This document shows, one piece after another, positions 1 through 5,491 of a stretch of DNA of 7,555 nt (position 1 is the stretch's first letter; the number at the start of each line of letters is the position of its first letter). The translations under genes and the position numbers were made by a program. Origin of the DNA: Candidatus Woesearchaeota archaeon (GTDB lineage Archaea; Nanobdellota; Nanobdellia; Woesearchaeales; JABIAG01); the NCBI GenBank assembly GCA_019323235.1, contig JAHWHN010000023.1:1-7555 (forward strand), read 5' to 3'. The notes below the pieces were generated by a model. The model ran no database searches, was not told the origin of the DNA, and saw only the letters and a list, made by a program, of their open reading frames with translations.

Positions 1-1086
1 AAAGTTGTAAGGAATGAAAGACCAGAATTTTTTGAAGAATTATTACAAAAAATAAAAGATTTCAAACCAGATTTAATAGCATTTAGTATAGTATATTCAA
101 GTCAAGCATTTTATGCGTTATCATTATTAAAAGAATTAAAAGATTACAAAACAATTGTTGGAGGACCAGCAGTTAATGAAAAATTAATCAATGTTTCAAC
201 ACAATTTTTGAAAGATGAAAGAGAATTATTAGATTATGTTGGAAATTATAAATCTGATGTTATTGAATATCCTCCTGTTGATTTCAGTTGTTATGACCTA
301 AAAAAATATTTTACTCCAGAACCACTAATTCCATTAAAAACATCAAATACTTGTTATTATAAAAAATGTGCTTACTGCTCTCATTTTTGTGATGTGCCTT
401 ATGAAGAATATGATTTAAATTTAATAGAAGCTACTGTTAAGAGATCTAAAGCAAAACATTTTTTCCTGATGGATGAAATGATTCCAGTTCCAAGATTATT
501 AAAGTTAGCTGAAATGTTTAAACGTCTGAATGTATATTGGACTTGTCAATTGAAACCAATTCCTTTAATGACTTTTGATGTATTAAAAACCTTAAGAGAA
601 TCAGGAATGACTCAAATATTATGGGGAGTGGAGTCTGCAAGTGATAGAGTCTTAAAACTAATGTGTAAAGGAACACAAAAATCAAACATTGAAGAAGTAT
701 TAAAAAATTCTCATAATGCAGGAATTAAGAATATTGTTTACATAATATTTGGATTTCCAACAGAAACAAAAGAAGAATTATTAGAAACAATAAATTTCAT
801 GGTTAAAAATTCTGAATACATTGATTTAGTATCAACATCAATTTTTGGTTTACAAGCAGGAACTCCTATCTACAAAAATCCTGAAAAATTTTCTATAACA
901 AAAATACATGAAGAAGAAAGAACTGTTTTAGACCCAAAAATAACTTATGAAATTTCTCAAGGCTTAACGCAAGAAGAAGCAACTAAAATACGTCAAGGTT
1001 ATAAATCAACATTAGAAAAAATAAACAAATATCCCAAAACAATGAATTTCTTCAGAGAACATATGTTTTATTTAGTAAGTAAATAA
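1..1086 (+). CDS. B12-binding-domain radical SAM protein (5' end outside window)
   Basis: The reading frame is open from base 1 with no stop, so the gene begins upstream. The TTG at 208 is internal and not a start. Visible residues, numbered from base 1: the C-terminal part of a cobalamin-binding Rossmann-like domain, with PDLIAFS at 23-29 and VGGP at 53-56; then a radical SAM barrel with cysteines 118, 123 and 126 (CYYKKCAYC), a GVESASDRVL strand-helix at 209-218 and GFPTET at 251-256. The three cysteines should bind the [4Fe-4S] cluster that cleaves S-adenosylmethionine. Their spacing is CX4CX2C rather than the usual CX3CX2C. Family members are cytosolic methyltransferases or other radical enzymes acting on varied substrates; the substrate here cannot be read from the sequence. 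The next gene starts 36 bp downstream with its own promoter, so the two need not be co-transcribed. The family is confident, the reaction is not. Confidence 0.9.
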   Translation, partial: KVVRNERPEFFEELLQKIKDFKPDLIAFSIVYSSQAFYALSLLKELKDYKTIVGGPAVNEKLINVSTQFLKDERELLDYVGNYKSDVIEYPPVDFSCYDLKKYFTPEPLIPLKTSNTCYYKKCAYCSHFCDVPYEEYDLNLIEATVKRSKAKHFFLMDEMIPVPRLLKLAEMFKRLNVYWTCQLKPIPLMTFDVLKTLRESGMTQILWGVESASDRVLKLMCKGTQKSNIEEVLKNSHNAGIKNIVYIIFGFPTETKEELLETINFMVKNSEYIDLVSTSIFGLQAGTPIYKNPEKFSITKIHEEERTVLDPKITYEISQGLTQEEATKIRQGYKSTLEKINKYPKTMNFFREHMFYLVSK

Positions 1087-1092
1087 CTTATC

Positions 1093-1100
1093 TTTATAAA
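1093..1100 (+). promoter_or_regulatory. TATA box for the orphan gene at 1123 (leaderless)
   Basis: TTTATAAA is centred 26.5 bp before the A of the ATG at 1123. That is the usual archaeal distance from TATA box to transcription start, so the transcript should begin at or next to the start codon. There is no Shine-Dalgarno sequence between the box and the ATG, which agrees with leaderless translation. The same octamer sits at the same distance before the gene at 4692. Confidence 0.65.
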
Positions 1101-1122
1101 AAACACCAAGTTCTTTATTTTA

Positions 1123-1938
1123 ATGAAATTATTAGATGTAGATATTGTTAAAACTCCTCTTTGTAGATATTTAGTATTGGATCACGTTTATGATGATATT
1201 TCTAAAATTGATGATTGGGCTTTAAGGTTTTATCCTGGTGGCAAGATGGCTTTTAATTTAGACCCAATTTTTCAACATAATAATGATTATGCTTATTTAA
1301 GAGTCCTTCCTGAACTTCTTGAAAAACATTCTAATACTCACTTTGAAGATTTAAGAGGTAATAGTCTAGATGGGACAATCCCAGAAGGTAATTTGGAATA
1401 TTTAGTCTCTGATGATATGATTAATATATTTATTAAAAGAAGGGAAGAAAAAATCAAGAATGCACCCTCTAATGTAAAGTATAGTGAAATGTCAGATGAA
1501 GAATTATTTAAAGGAATTAGATCATCTATAACAGCTTCAGTAATTGAAGAATTAGTTTTTAGGTCTTCACAAAATTCTTTGATTTACAAATCAGATGTTG
1601 GGCCTGTGGGAATTGATATTTCTGAAGAACATAATTTATTAGTAATCAGAGATATAAACACATTTACTTATCATGGCACAGCTACGGGAAACATTCACAT
1701 TCACAAATTTTTTTATTCAGAACATGTTAAAAATATAAATGAAGTTCCTTTTGAAACTGAAACTTATCAAATTTCTGAACCTTTTAAGACAGAAATAACT
1801 ACAATTAATTCTGGACTTGCAAGAGCAATGGCTGAAGAAAAGAACATACCGGTTTTCAATTTAAATGGAAGAGAAATAATGTTAAGTAATGAACTTGAAA
1901 ATAAAATTCCTAATTTTCTTAAAAAATTATTAAAATAA
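1123..1938 (+). CDS. Hypothetical protein, 271 aa, unrecognised family
   Basis: I do not recognise this protein. It is a soluble-looking, mixed alpha/beta sequence with no signal peptide, transmembrane segment or low-complexity run. A charged, probably helical stretch lies around residues 95-150 (RREEK, MSDEELF). It is followed by a strand-rich segment at about 158-200 containing a histidine group (H184, H192, H194, H201), which could bind a metal but matches no motif I know. The C-terminus (about 224-271) looks helical and basic. The ATG at 1123 is favoured because a TATA box lies exactly one promoter distance upstream. The gene faces rpl11 tail to tail across a 53-bp A-rich gap. The composition resembles the neighbouring genes, so nothing points to recent transfer. 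A lineage-restricted archaeal protein is the likeliest reading. The coding call is firm because of length and a good promoter; the function is unknown. Confidence 0.8.
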   Translation: MKLLDVDIVKTPLCRYLVLDHVYDDISKIDDWALRFYPGGKMAFNLDPIFQHNNDYAYLRVLPELLEKHSNTHFEDLRGNSLDGTIPEGNLEYLVSDDMINIFIKRREEKIKNAPSNVKYSEMSDEELFKGIRSSITASVIEELVFRSSQNSLIYKSDVGPVGIDISEEHNLLVIRDINTFTYHGTATGNIHIHKFFYSEHVKNINEVPFETETYQISEPFKTEITTINSGLARAMAEEKNIPVFNLNGREIMLSNELENKIPNFLKKLLK

Positions 1939-1958
1939 ATTATATTTTAGAATATAAT

Positions 1959-1989
1959 AAAAAAAATAAAAAAAAAGAGCTAATAGCTC
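1959..1989 (-). terminator. Terminator of rpl11: small hairpin plus T-tract
   Basis: Read on the minus strand, the rpl11 stop codon is followed at once by GAGCT-ATT-AGCTC (1989-1977) and then a run of T broken by a single A (1976-1959). Archaeal termination depends mainly on the T-rich tract; the 5-bp stem may add stability. On the plus strand the same region would only give an A-rich 3' end for the converging orphan gene. Confidence 0.55.
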
Positions 1990-1991
1990 AA

Positions 1992-2690
1992 CTATTTACC
2001 TTTTGGCATATAGTTTTTATAGATTTCTTCTGGAATTCCAGCTTCTACGAATGCTTTCTTAGCTACGCTAGCAGATTTCTTCTCGAATTTATTACCAATT
2101 TCTTTTGCAAGAATTTCGTATTCTTTTCTTCTCTTTTCAATCTTAGCTTTTAATGCAGCTTTTTCAGCTTCTAGAGCTTTTAATTCTTCTTCAGTTAATT
2201 CAGTTTTACCTGATGCGATTTTTTCATCAAATTCACCAGCATTAACTCTTTTGATAGCTTCCTTAGCTTCAACTCCTTCAACCATAACACCCATTGAAAC
2301 ACAAGTTCCAATGATTTCTTTAACTCTGTCTTTTGAAGTTTTACCAAGTAAATCATCTTCTTTCATTTTAGAAATCTTAATAATTTGCTCAATTTTTAAG
2401 TCTGCTACTTTTTCAACAGCAGGACTACCTGATCCTTTTGGGATTCCAGCTTCTTTCTTAATTAAAGCAGATGCTGGTGGAGTTCCAACAGAAATTTCAA
2501 ATTTCTTTGTATCTCTATCAATTTCGATAGTAATTGGAACTTGCATTCCTTTAAAAGAAGCAGTTTTTTGGTTAATTGCAGCCACAACTTCAGCAATGTT
2601 AACTCCCATTGGACCTAATGCTGGACCTAATGGTGGTGCTGCAGATGCTTTACCACCTTCTACTAATTGTTCAATTTTTTCTTTTGCCAT
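1992..2690 (-). CDS. rpl11: Large ribosomal subunit protein uL11, with a C-terminal extension
   Basis: uL11 binds the GTPase-associated region of 23S rRNA at the base of the stalk and helps factor-dependent GTP hydrolysis. The N-terminal domain has the proline-rich PPLGPALGPMGVN signature (residues 19-31 from the chosen start). The RNA-binding C-terminal domain has ALIKKEAGIPKGSG at about 75-88 and IIGTCVSMGVMVEG at about 126-139. I chose the ATG at 2690: MAKEKIEQL matches the family N-terminus, and GGAG lies nine bases upstream. A GTG five codons earlier (2705) is in frame but would overlap that binding site. The protein is about 232 residues, whereas archaeal L11 is usually about 160. The extra 70 residues (about 160-232) are charged and helical, possibly a coiled coil, ending in a basic tail. 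Usual partners rpl1 and rpl10 are not downstream; the neighbour there converges. Confidence 0.97.
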   Translation of the reverse strand: MAKEKIEQLVEGGKASAAPPLGPALGPMGVNIAEVVAAINQKTASFKGMQVPITIEIDRDTKKFEISVGTPPASALIKKEAGIPKGSGSPAVEKVADLKIEQIIKISKMKEDDLLGKTSKDRVKEIIGTCVSMGVMVEGVEAKEAIKRVNAGEFDEKIASGKTELTEEELKALEAEKAALKAKIEKRRKEYEILAKEIGNKFEKKSASVAKKAFVEAGIPEEIYKNYMPKGK

Positions 2691-2764
2691 TTTATTTTTC
2701 TCCACTTAATGTGTTGGATAACCGCTCATTTCCTCAGTGAGGTTAACTTGCGACCGACCCGTTT
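2691..2764 (-). promoter_or_regulatory. GC-rich structured 5' leader of rpl11 mRNA
   Basis: Between the predicted transcript start (about 2764-2760) and the rpl11 ATG lie about 70 nt. Bases 2711-2760 are about 52% G+C, in sharp contrast to the AT-rich surroundings. On the minus strand TAACCTCA (2745-2738) can pair with TGA-GC-GGTTA (2728-2719), giving 8 bp with a two-base bulge. A competing hairpin pairs CCTC (2742-2739) with GAGG (2735-2732). The leader also holds a seven-codon ORF, ATG at 2729 to TAA at 2708-2706 (MSGYPTH), with GAGG only two bases before its ATG. The rpl11 ribosome binding site GGAG is at 2703-2700. A stretch of CUCAC in the leader could pair imperfectly with GUGGAG at that site. 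A regulatory leader is inferred; no known riboswitch or r-protein leader class was recognised. A separate structured RNA is the alternative. Confidence 0.45.
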
Positions 2765-2786
2765 TTACTAAAGAATTCAAAATTCC

Positions 2787-2794
2787 TTTTTAAA
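2787..2794 (-). promoter_or_regulatory. TATA box for rpl11
   Basis: TTTAAAAA on the minus strand, centred near 2790.5. A start 26-30 bp downstream falls at about 2764-2760, exactly where the GC-rich leader begins. It is back to back with the plus-strand promoter at 2825-2832, so both genes share about 165 bp of control region. Confidence 0.5.
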
Positions 2795-2824
2795 TGTTTT
2801 TGAAATTTCCTCACAAATGGATAA

Positions 2825-2832
2825 ATTTATTA
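2825..2832 (+). promoter_or_regulatory. TATA-like box for the flavodoxin-ASCH operon (leaderless)
   Basis: TTTATTAA is centred about 27.5 bp before the ATG at 2856, so the mRNA should start at or very near that codon. This supports 2856 over the in-frame ATG at 2817, which lies upstream of the box. Confidence 0.5.
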
Positions 2833-2855
2833 ACCATATGTACGTTAGTATCCTT

Positions 2856-3428
2856 ATGAAAGCTTTAATAATATATTCTCATCCTAACCATAAAGGACAT
2901 AATGGTTATATTTTAAAACAAGTAGAATCAAATCTAAAAAAAAGTAATGTAGATTATGAGGTATTGGACTTGTATAAACTGAATTTTAATCCAGTATTAT
3001 CAGATGATGAATTATATACTCATAGAGGTTCTATAAAATCTGAAGAAACTTTAAGTTATCAAAAATTAATAAAAAAATATCAAAATTTAATCTTTATTTA
3101 TCCAACTTGGTGGAATGCAATGCCTGCAATATTAAAAGGATTTATTGATAAAGTATTTACTGCAGGGTTTGCTTTCAAATATGTTGGAAAATTTCCTAAA
3201 CCATTACTAAAAGGAAGAGCTGTTGTATTCACAACAACTGGTGCTCCAAGTTTATTATATAGAATATTTCAAAGAGGAGTTTCTATAAAATTAATAAGTA
3301 AATATACTCTAGGTTTTTGTGGAATCAAGACTAAAGGTTATTCTTTAGGTAGTGCTACAACTTTGGATGATAAACAAAAAGTTAGAATAGAAAATCTAGT
3401 TAATAATGCATTAAGATTCTTAAAATAA
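2856..3428 (+). CDS. Flavodoxin-fold NAD(P)H oxidoreductase (Flavodoxin_2/NQO-like)
   Basis: Probable cytosolic FMN- or FAD-dependent NAD(P)H:quinone-type oxidoreductase of the MdaB/KefF/NQO family, which carries out two-electron reduction of quinones or other electrophiles. Numbered from 2856 (190 aa), the sequence opens with strand one and the phosphate-binding loop MKALIIYSHP (1-10). It has the hallmark FIYPTWWNAMPAILKGFID segment at 80-98, in which the aromatic pair packs on the flavin, then GFAF at 104-107 and a TTTGAP loop at 126-131. An earlier in-frame ATG at 2817 would add 13 residues with no family counterpart and would precede the TATA box, so 2856 is preferred. The stop is one base before the next ATG, implying an operon with the ASCH-like gene. 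It may be a quinone or drug-detoxifying enzyme; the natural substrate cannot be told from sequence. Confidence 0.88.
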   Translation: MKALIIYSHPNHKGHNGYILKQVESNLKKSNVDYEVLDLYKLNFNPVLSDDELYTHRGSIKSEETLSYQKLIKKYQNLIFIYPTWWNAMPAILKGFIDKVFTAGFAFKYVGKFPKPLLKGRAVVFTTTGAPSLLYRIFQRGVSIKLISKYTLGFCGIKTKGYSLGSATTLDDKQKVRIENLVNNALRFLK

Positions 3429-3429
3429 A

Positions 3430-3861
3430 ATGGATCATCTTGCAATAATGCGAAAATCTTGGAATTTAACTCATAAAATTCTAACTGGTGAAAAGAAAAT
3501 AGAATCTCGTTGGTATATGAACAAGTATCAGCCATGGGGAAAAATAAAAAATGGAGATGTTGTTTATTTCAAAGATTCTGGAAGTTTGGTTAAAGTTAAA
3601 GCTGAAGTTTCAAAAGTAATTCAATATGAAAATTTAACTCCTTCAAAAGTTAAAGAAATATTTCAAGAATATGGAAGTAAAGATGGTATTGCTGTCTCAA
3701 GCATACCAAAATTTGTAGAAATGTTCAAAGATAAAAAATATTGTATTCTAATATTCTTAAAAAATCCTGAAGAAATAAAGCCATTTGATATAGATAAAAA
3801 AGGTTATGGGAATATGGCTGCTTGGATAAGTGTTGATGATATAAATCAAATTAAAAAATAG
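3430..3861 (+). CDS. ASCH/PUA-like domain protein, 143 aa
   Basis: A single-domain protein of the ASCH branch of the PUA-like beta-barrel superfamily, whose members bind RNA or modified nucleosides. The visible GxKxxxxR motif is G20, K22, R27 in TGEKKIESRWY. A GDVVYFKDSG strand-turn follows at 42-51, and a conserved-looking C-terminus KKGYGNMAAWI is at about 123-133. In the E. coli ASCH enzyme YqfB, the lysine of this motif helps hydrolyse N4-acetylcytidine; here E25 stands where YqfB has its catalytic threonine, so the same chemistry is not assured. The ATG follows the upstream stop after a single base and has no Shine-Dalgarno sequence, so translation is probably coupled to the flavodoxin gene. 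It converges on spt5 across 19 bp. The fold assignment is fairly confident; enzyme versus RNA binder is open. Confidence 0.8.
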   Translation: MDHLAIMRKSWNLTHKILTGEKKIESRWYMNKYQPWGKIKNGDVVYFKDSGSLVKVKAEVSKVIQYENLTPSKVKEIFQEYGSKDGIAVSSIPKFVEMFKDKKYCILIFLKNPEEIKPFDIDKKGYGNMAAWISVDDINQIKK

Positions 3862-3869
3862 AATTTAGA

Positions 3870-3880
3870 AAATAAAAAAA
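3870..3880 (-). terminator. T-tract terminator after spt5
   Basis: Directly after the spt5 stop the minus strand reads TTTTTTTATTTT-like sequence with no clear stem, which is the typical archaeal T-rich stop signal. It occupies most of the 19-bp gap to the converging ASCH-like gene. Confidence 0.45.
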
Positions 3881-4348
3881 TTATTCTTCTGAACCATCTT
3901 CAGAATCTCTTCTGATAACTTTTACTGCATCCATTTTTACTGTAATTGGAATAGGTACAGCAGATTCTAATAATTGAACAACAATTTCTTCTTTAATTGG
4001 GTCAATTCTAGTAATTTTAGCATTTTCTCTTTTGAATGGTCCTGAGATGATTTCACAAACATCGCCAAGTTTGAACATTTCTTTGTAATCTTTCTTAACT
4101 TGTTCTAATAAGTGTTCAACATCTTTATATTCCATATCATTAGGTAAAATACCTTTAGCATAATTAATATTAAAAGCACATTGTTCTGCATCTTGTCTTG
4201 TTTCAGCTTCTAAAAAAATATATCCTTTCATACCATGTGGTCTAAAAGCAGAATAAACATTTAACTTTTCTTTTTCAGCCTTACCACTAATGAAATCTAA
4301 AACTTGATCTTCTCTTCCTGCAGTTGTTCTTAGTGCAAATATTTTCAT
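3881..4348 (-). CDS. spt5: Transcription elongation factor Spt5 (archaeal NusG homologue)
   Basis: Spt5 binds the clamp of RNA polymerase across the cleft, with Spt4 in archaea, and raises processivity; its KOW domain links transcription to the ribosome or other factors. The 155-aa protein has the expected archaeal two-domain plan. The NGN domain covers about 1-85, with FALRTTAGRE at the N-terminus and KGYIFLEA at 41-48. The KOW domain covers about 92-145, with GDVCEIISGPFKRENAKI at 95-112. A short acidic tail (EDGSEE) ends the protein. The start is supported by GAGG at 4359-4356, seven bases before the ATG; this site overlaps the TGA of secE, so the two are translated as a coupled pair. rpl11 normally follows but is displaced by the plus-strand flavodoxin-ASCH pair. 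Length and domain order are normal for the family. Confidence 0.97.
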   Translation of the reverse strand: MKIFALRTTAGREDQVLDFISGKAEKEKLNVYSAFRPHGMKGYIFLEAETRQDAEQCAFNINYAKGILPNDMEYKDVEHLLEQVKKDYKEMFKLGDVCEIISGPFKRENAKITRIDPIKEEIVVQLLESAVPIPITVKMDAVKVIRRDSEDGSEE

Positions 4349-4355
4349 TTTTTAT

Positions 4356-4359
4356 CCTC
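4356..4359 (-). promoter_or_regulatory. Ribosome binding site of spt5, overlapping the secE stop
   Basis: GAGG on the minus strand, seven bases before the spt5 ATG. Its first bases are shared with the secE TGA (4360-4358), an arrangement that favours re-initiation by ribosomes finishing secE. Confidence 0.7.
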
Positions 4360-4546
4360 ATTTAATTAAAGTTGCTATAATTTGTACAGCGAAACCGATT
4401 AATCCAATAACTAAGATTCCTAATCCAGATATTTTAACAATTGTTTTAAATTCAGTATTACTAGGTTTTTTAGTAATTTTTAGAACTCTTTTACATTCAA
4501 TAATAAAGCTCTTTGCCTTTGTTAAAAATCCTTTAGTTTGGTCCAT
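4358..4546 (-). CDS. secE: Protein translocase subunit SecE (Sec61-gamma)
   Basis: SecE clamps the two halves of the SecY channel in the cytoplasmic membrane. The 62-aa sequence has the archaeal single-span layout: an amphipathic cytosolic helix at about 4-27 with the conserved RVLKITKKPSNTEF segment (20-33), then one transmembrane helix at about 38-60 (ISGLGILVIGLIGFAVQIIATL). This is the family's usual length in archaea. The stop lies nine bases before the spt5 ATG, so secE and spt5 form the standard pair. Upstream, the expected neighbour ftsZ is separated by the plus-strand orphan at 4692-5438, so secE must be driven by a promoter in the divergent 4547-4691 gap. No strong Shine-Dalgarno sequence is visible before its ATG. 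Confidence 0.93.
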   Translation of the reverse strand: MDQTKGFLTKAKSFIIECKRVLKITKKPSNTEFKTIVKISGLGILVIGLIGFAVQIIATLIK

Positions 4547-4591
4547 TTTAATCGTCTTAAATCTACTTTGAATTAATAATTTAATAAAAGT

Positions 4592-4650
4592 TATCTTAAA
4601 GGGTTTAAAAATGTTTCCCTAATTAGACACAATATATGTTATATCTTAAA
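4592..4650 (+). repeat. Two copies of TATCTTAAA, 50 bp apart
   Basis: Identical nonamers at 4592-4600 and 4642-4650 in the divergent promoter region of secE and the 4692 gene. The 50-bp offset would place both copies on nearly the same face of the helix. In DNA this AT-rich the pair could arise by chance; a paired binding site is only a possibility. Confidence 0.25.
4604..4611 (-). promoter_or_regulatory. Candidate TATA box for secE-spt5
   Basis: TTTTTAAA on the minus strand, preceded by GGGAAACA, which could act as a BRE. It predicts a start near 4580 and a leader of about 34 nt. A second candidate, CTTTTATTAA at 4590-4581, would give a leader of about 13 nt. I cannot tell from sequence which is used. 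AGGG (4600-4603) and CCCT (4617-4620) form a small inverted repeat around the first box. Confidence 0.35.
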
Positions 4651-4661
4651 ATCAAATAATC

Positions 4662-4669
4662 TTTATAAA
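4662..4669 (+). promoter_or_regulatory. TATA box for the orphan gene at 4692 (leaderless)
   Basis: TTTATAAA is centred 26.5 bp before the A of the ATG at 4692, and there is no Shine-Dalgarno sequence between them. This fixes 4692, not the ATG three codons later at 4701, as the likelier start of both transcript and protein. Confidence 0.65.
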
Positions 4670-4691
4670 TAAATGTAAGTTAATAACAAAG

Positions 4692-5438
4692 ATGAGACAT
4701 ATGACAACAATATATGATCCAGCTGAGACTGGTGTTTCTGTAGCTCACATCAAAAATCCAAATTTAGGAAGATCAGAATTAACAATAATTAGTCCTTATG
4801 TACAAAATAATCTTAAAAAAATTTATCTTGGTTTTAATGGTGATTTTGAGTTTATGGATACTAATCAAGAATATAAAGGATTGGTAAAAAGTATTAGTAC
4901 TAAAAATAATTTTTCTTTTATTCTACAAAGAAAAAGAAAAGGTCCTTTTATAAAAAATTCAGATGTGGAATATTTTTTTCTAAATATTGATAATTTTAGA
5001 AATAAACGTCATTTTGAAAAATCAGGATATTCTAATGGAGATGCTTTTATTAATGCACATTTGTTATCAAGTCCTGATCTTGGCTCAGAAAATATTGGAA
5101 TTCTTCAAGAGGGTGGAAGATTTAGGGTATATAAGCCGGGATCTGGTACTTTAGAAAATGTAGATTTCCCTGGTCATAGTAAATTTTTCTTAAGATATAA
5201 TGATGTTCCTTGTATGGGTACCAATCTTTTAAAAGAGGATTTTACTCAATTACCAAGAAGTAAGCATTTATGTTCTGAATTATATGGGAAGTTAATCCAA
5301 GCAGTTTCAAAATTAAATTCTGAAATCCCAACTTTTTTAAGTTTAGATGGAAAAATTGCTGGGGTTGATCCAGCTTTAAAATCAGTTCTTGCAAGTGAAT
5401 TTAAAGGTTGTGAAGGATTATTGGAGAAGTGGGTTTAA
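4692..5438 (+). CDS. Hypothetical protein, 248 aa, unrecognised family
   Basis: I do not recognise this protein. It is soluble-looking, without signal peptide or membrane span. The first half appears strand-rich, with alternating hydrophobics around 29-80 and a basic patch QRKRKGP at 79-85. Glycine-rich turns follow (EGGRFRVYKPGSG, 140-152), and the last 60 residues look helical, around a SLDGKIAGVDPALK segment (217-230). Five-odd cysteines are scattered, with no CxxC pair. It lies alone on the plus strand, between ftsZ and secE, converging with ftsZ (53-bp gap) and diverging from secE, so it interrupts an arrangement normally continuous in archaea. The start at 4692 is set by the TATA box 26.5 bp upstream; M4 at 4701 is the alternative. 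Similar base composition to its neighbours gives no sign of recent transfer. The gene is credible; no function can be proposed. Confidence 0.78.
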   Translation: MRHMTTIYDPAETGVSVAHIKNPNLGRSELTIISPYVQNNLKKIYLGFNGDFEFMDTNQEYKGLVKSISTKNNFSFILQRKRKGPFIKNSDVEYFFLNIDNFRNKRHFEKSGYSNGDAFINAHLLSSPDLGSENIGILQEGGRFRVYKPGSGTLENVDFPGHSKFFLRYNDVPCMGTNLLKEDFTQLPRSKHLCSELYGKLIQAVSKLNSEIPTFLSLDGKIAGVDPALKSVLASEFKGCEGLLEKWV

Positions 5439-5455
5439 ATTTCTAATAATAAAAA

Positions 5456-5486
5456 TTCTTTAATTAAGAAATCAACAATAAAAAAA
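5456..5486 (-). terminator. Terminator region between ftsZ and the converging orphan
   Basis: After the ftsZ stop the minus strand has a T7 tract (5486-5480). Further on, TTCTT (5456-5460) and AAGAA (5466-5470) form a weak 5-bp inverted repeat that could serve either direction. The T-tract is the better evidence; the stem is marginal. Confidence 0.4.
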
Positions 5487-5491
5487 TAAGT

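Noticed and set aside
208..1086. TTG at 208 as the start of the radical SAM gene
   Set aside because: The frame stays open to base 1 and the upstream codons encode B12-domain sequence (PDLIAFS, VGGP), so the TTG is internal.
2251..2709. A 152-codon open frame on the plus strand across rpl11
   Set aside because: It lies entirely antisense to the clear L11 gene, and its translation is a serine/isoleucine-rich shadow without a family match or promoter.
2711..2765. A tRNA or C/D-box guide RNA in the GC-rich block
   Set aside because: No cloverleaf, T-loop or CCA-end geometry is present, and no RUGAUGA C box pairs with the single CUGA.
2817..2855. ATG at 2817 as the start of the flavodoxin-like gene
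   Set aside because: It lies upstream of the TATA-like box and adds 13 residues ahead of the family N-terminus MKALIIYSHP.
3338..3535. A 65-codon minus-strand frame across the flavodoxin/ASCH junction
   Set aside because: It overlaps two well-supported genes on the opposite strand and has no binding site or recognisable domain.
1123..5438. The two orphan proteins (1123 and 4692) as paralogues
   Set aside because: Reading them side by side shows no shared motif or aligned block; only their promoters look alike.
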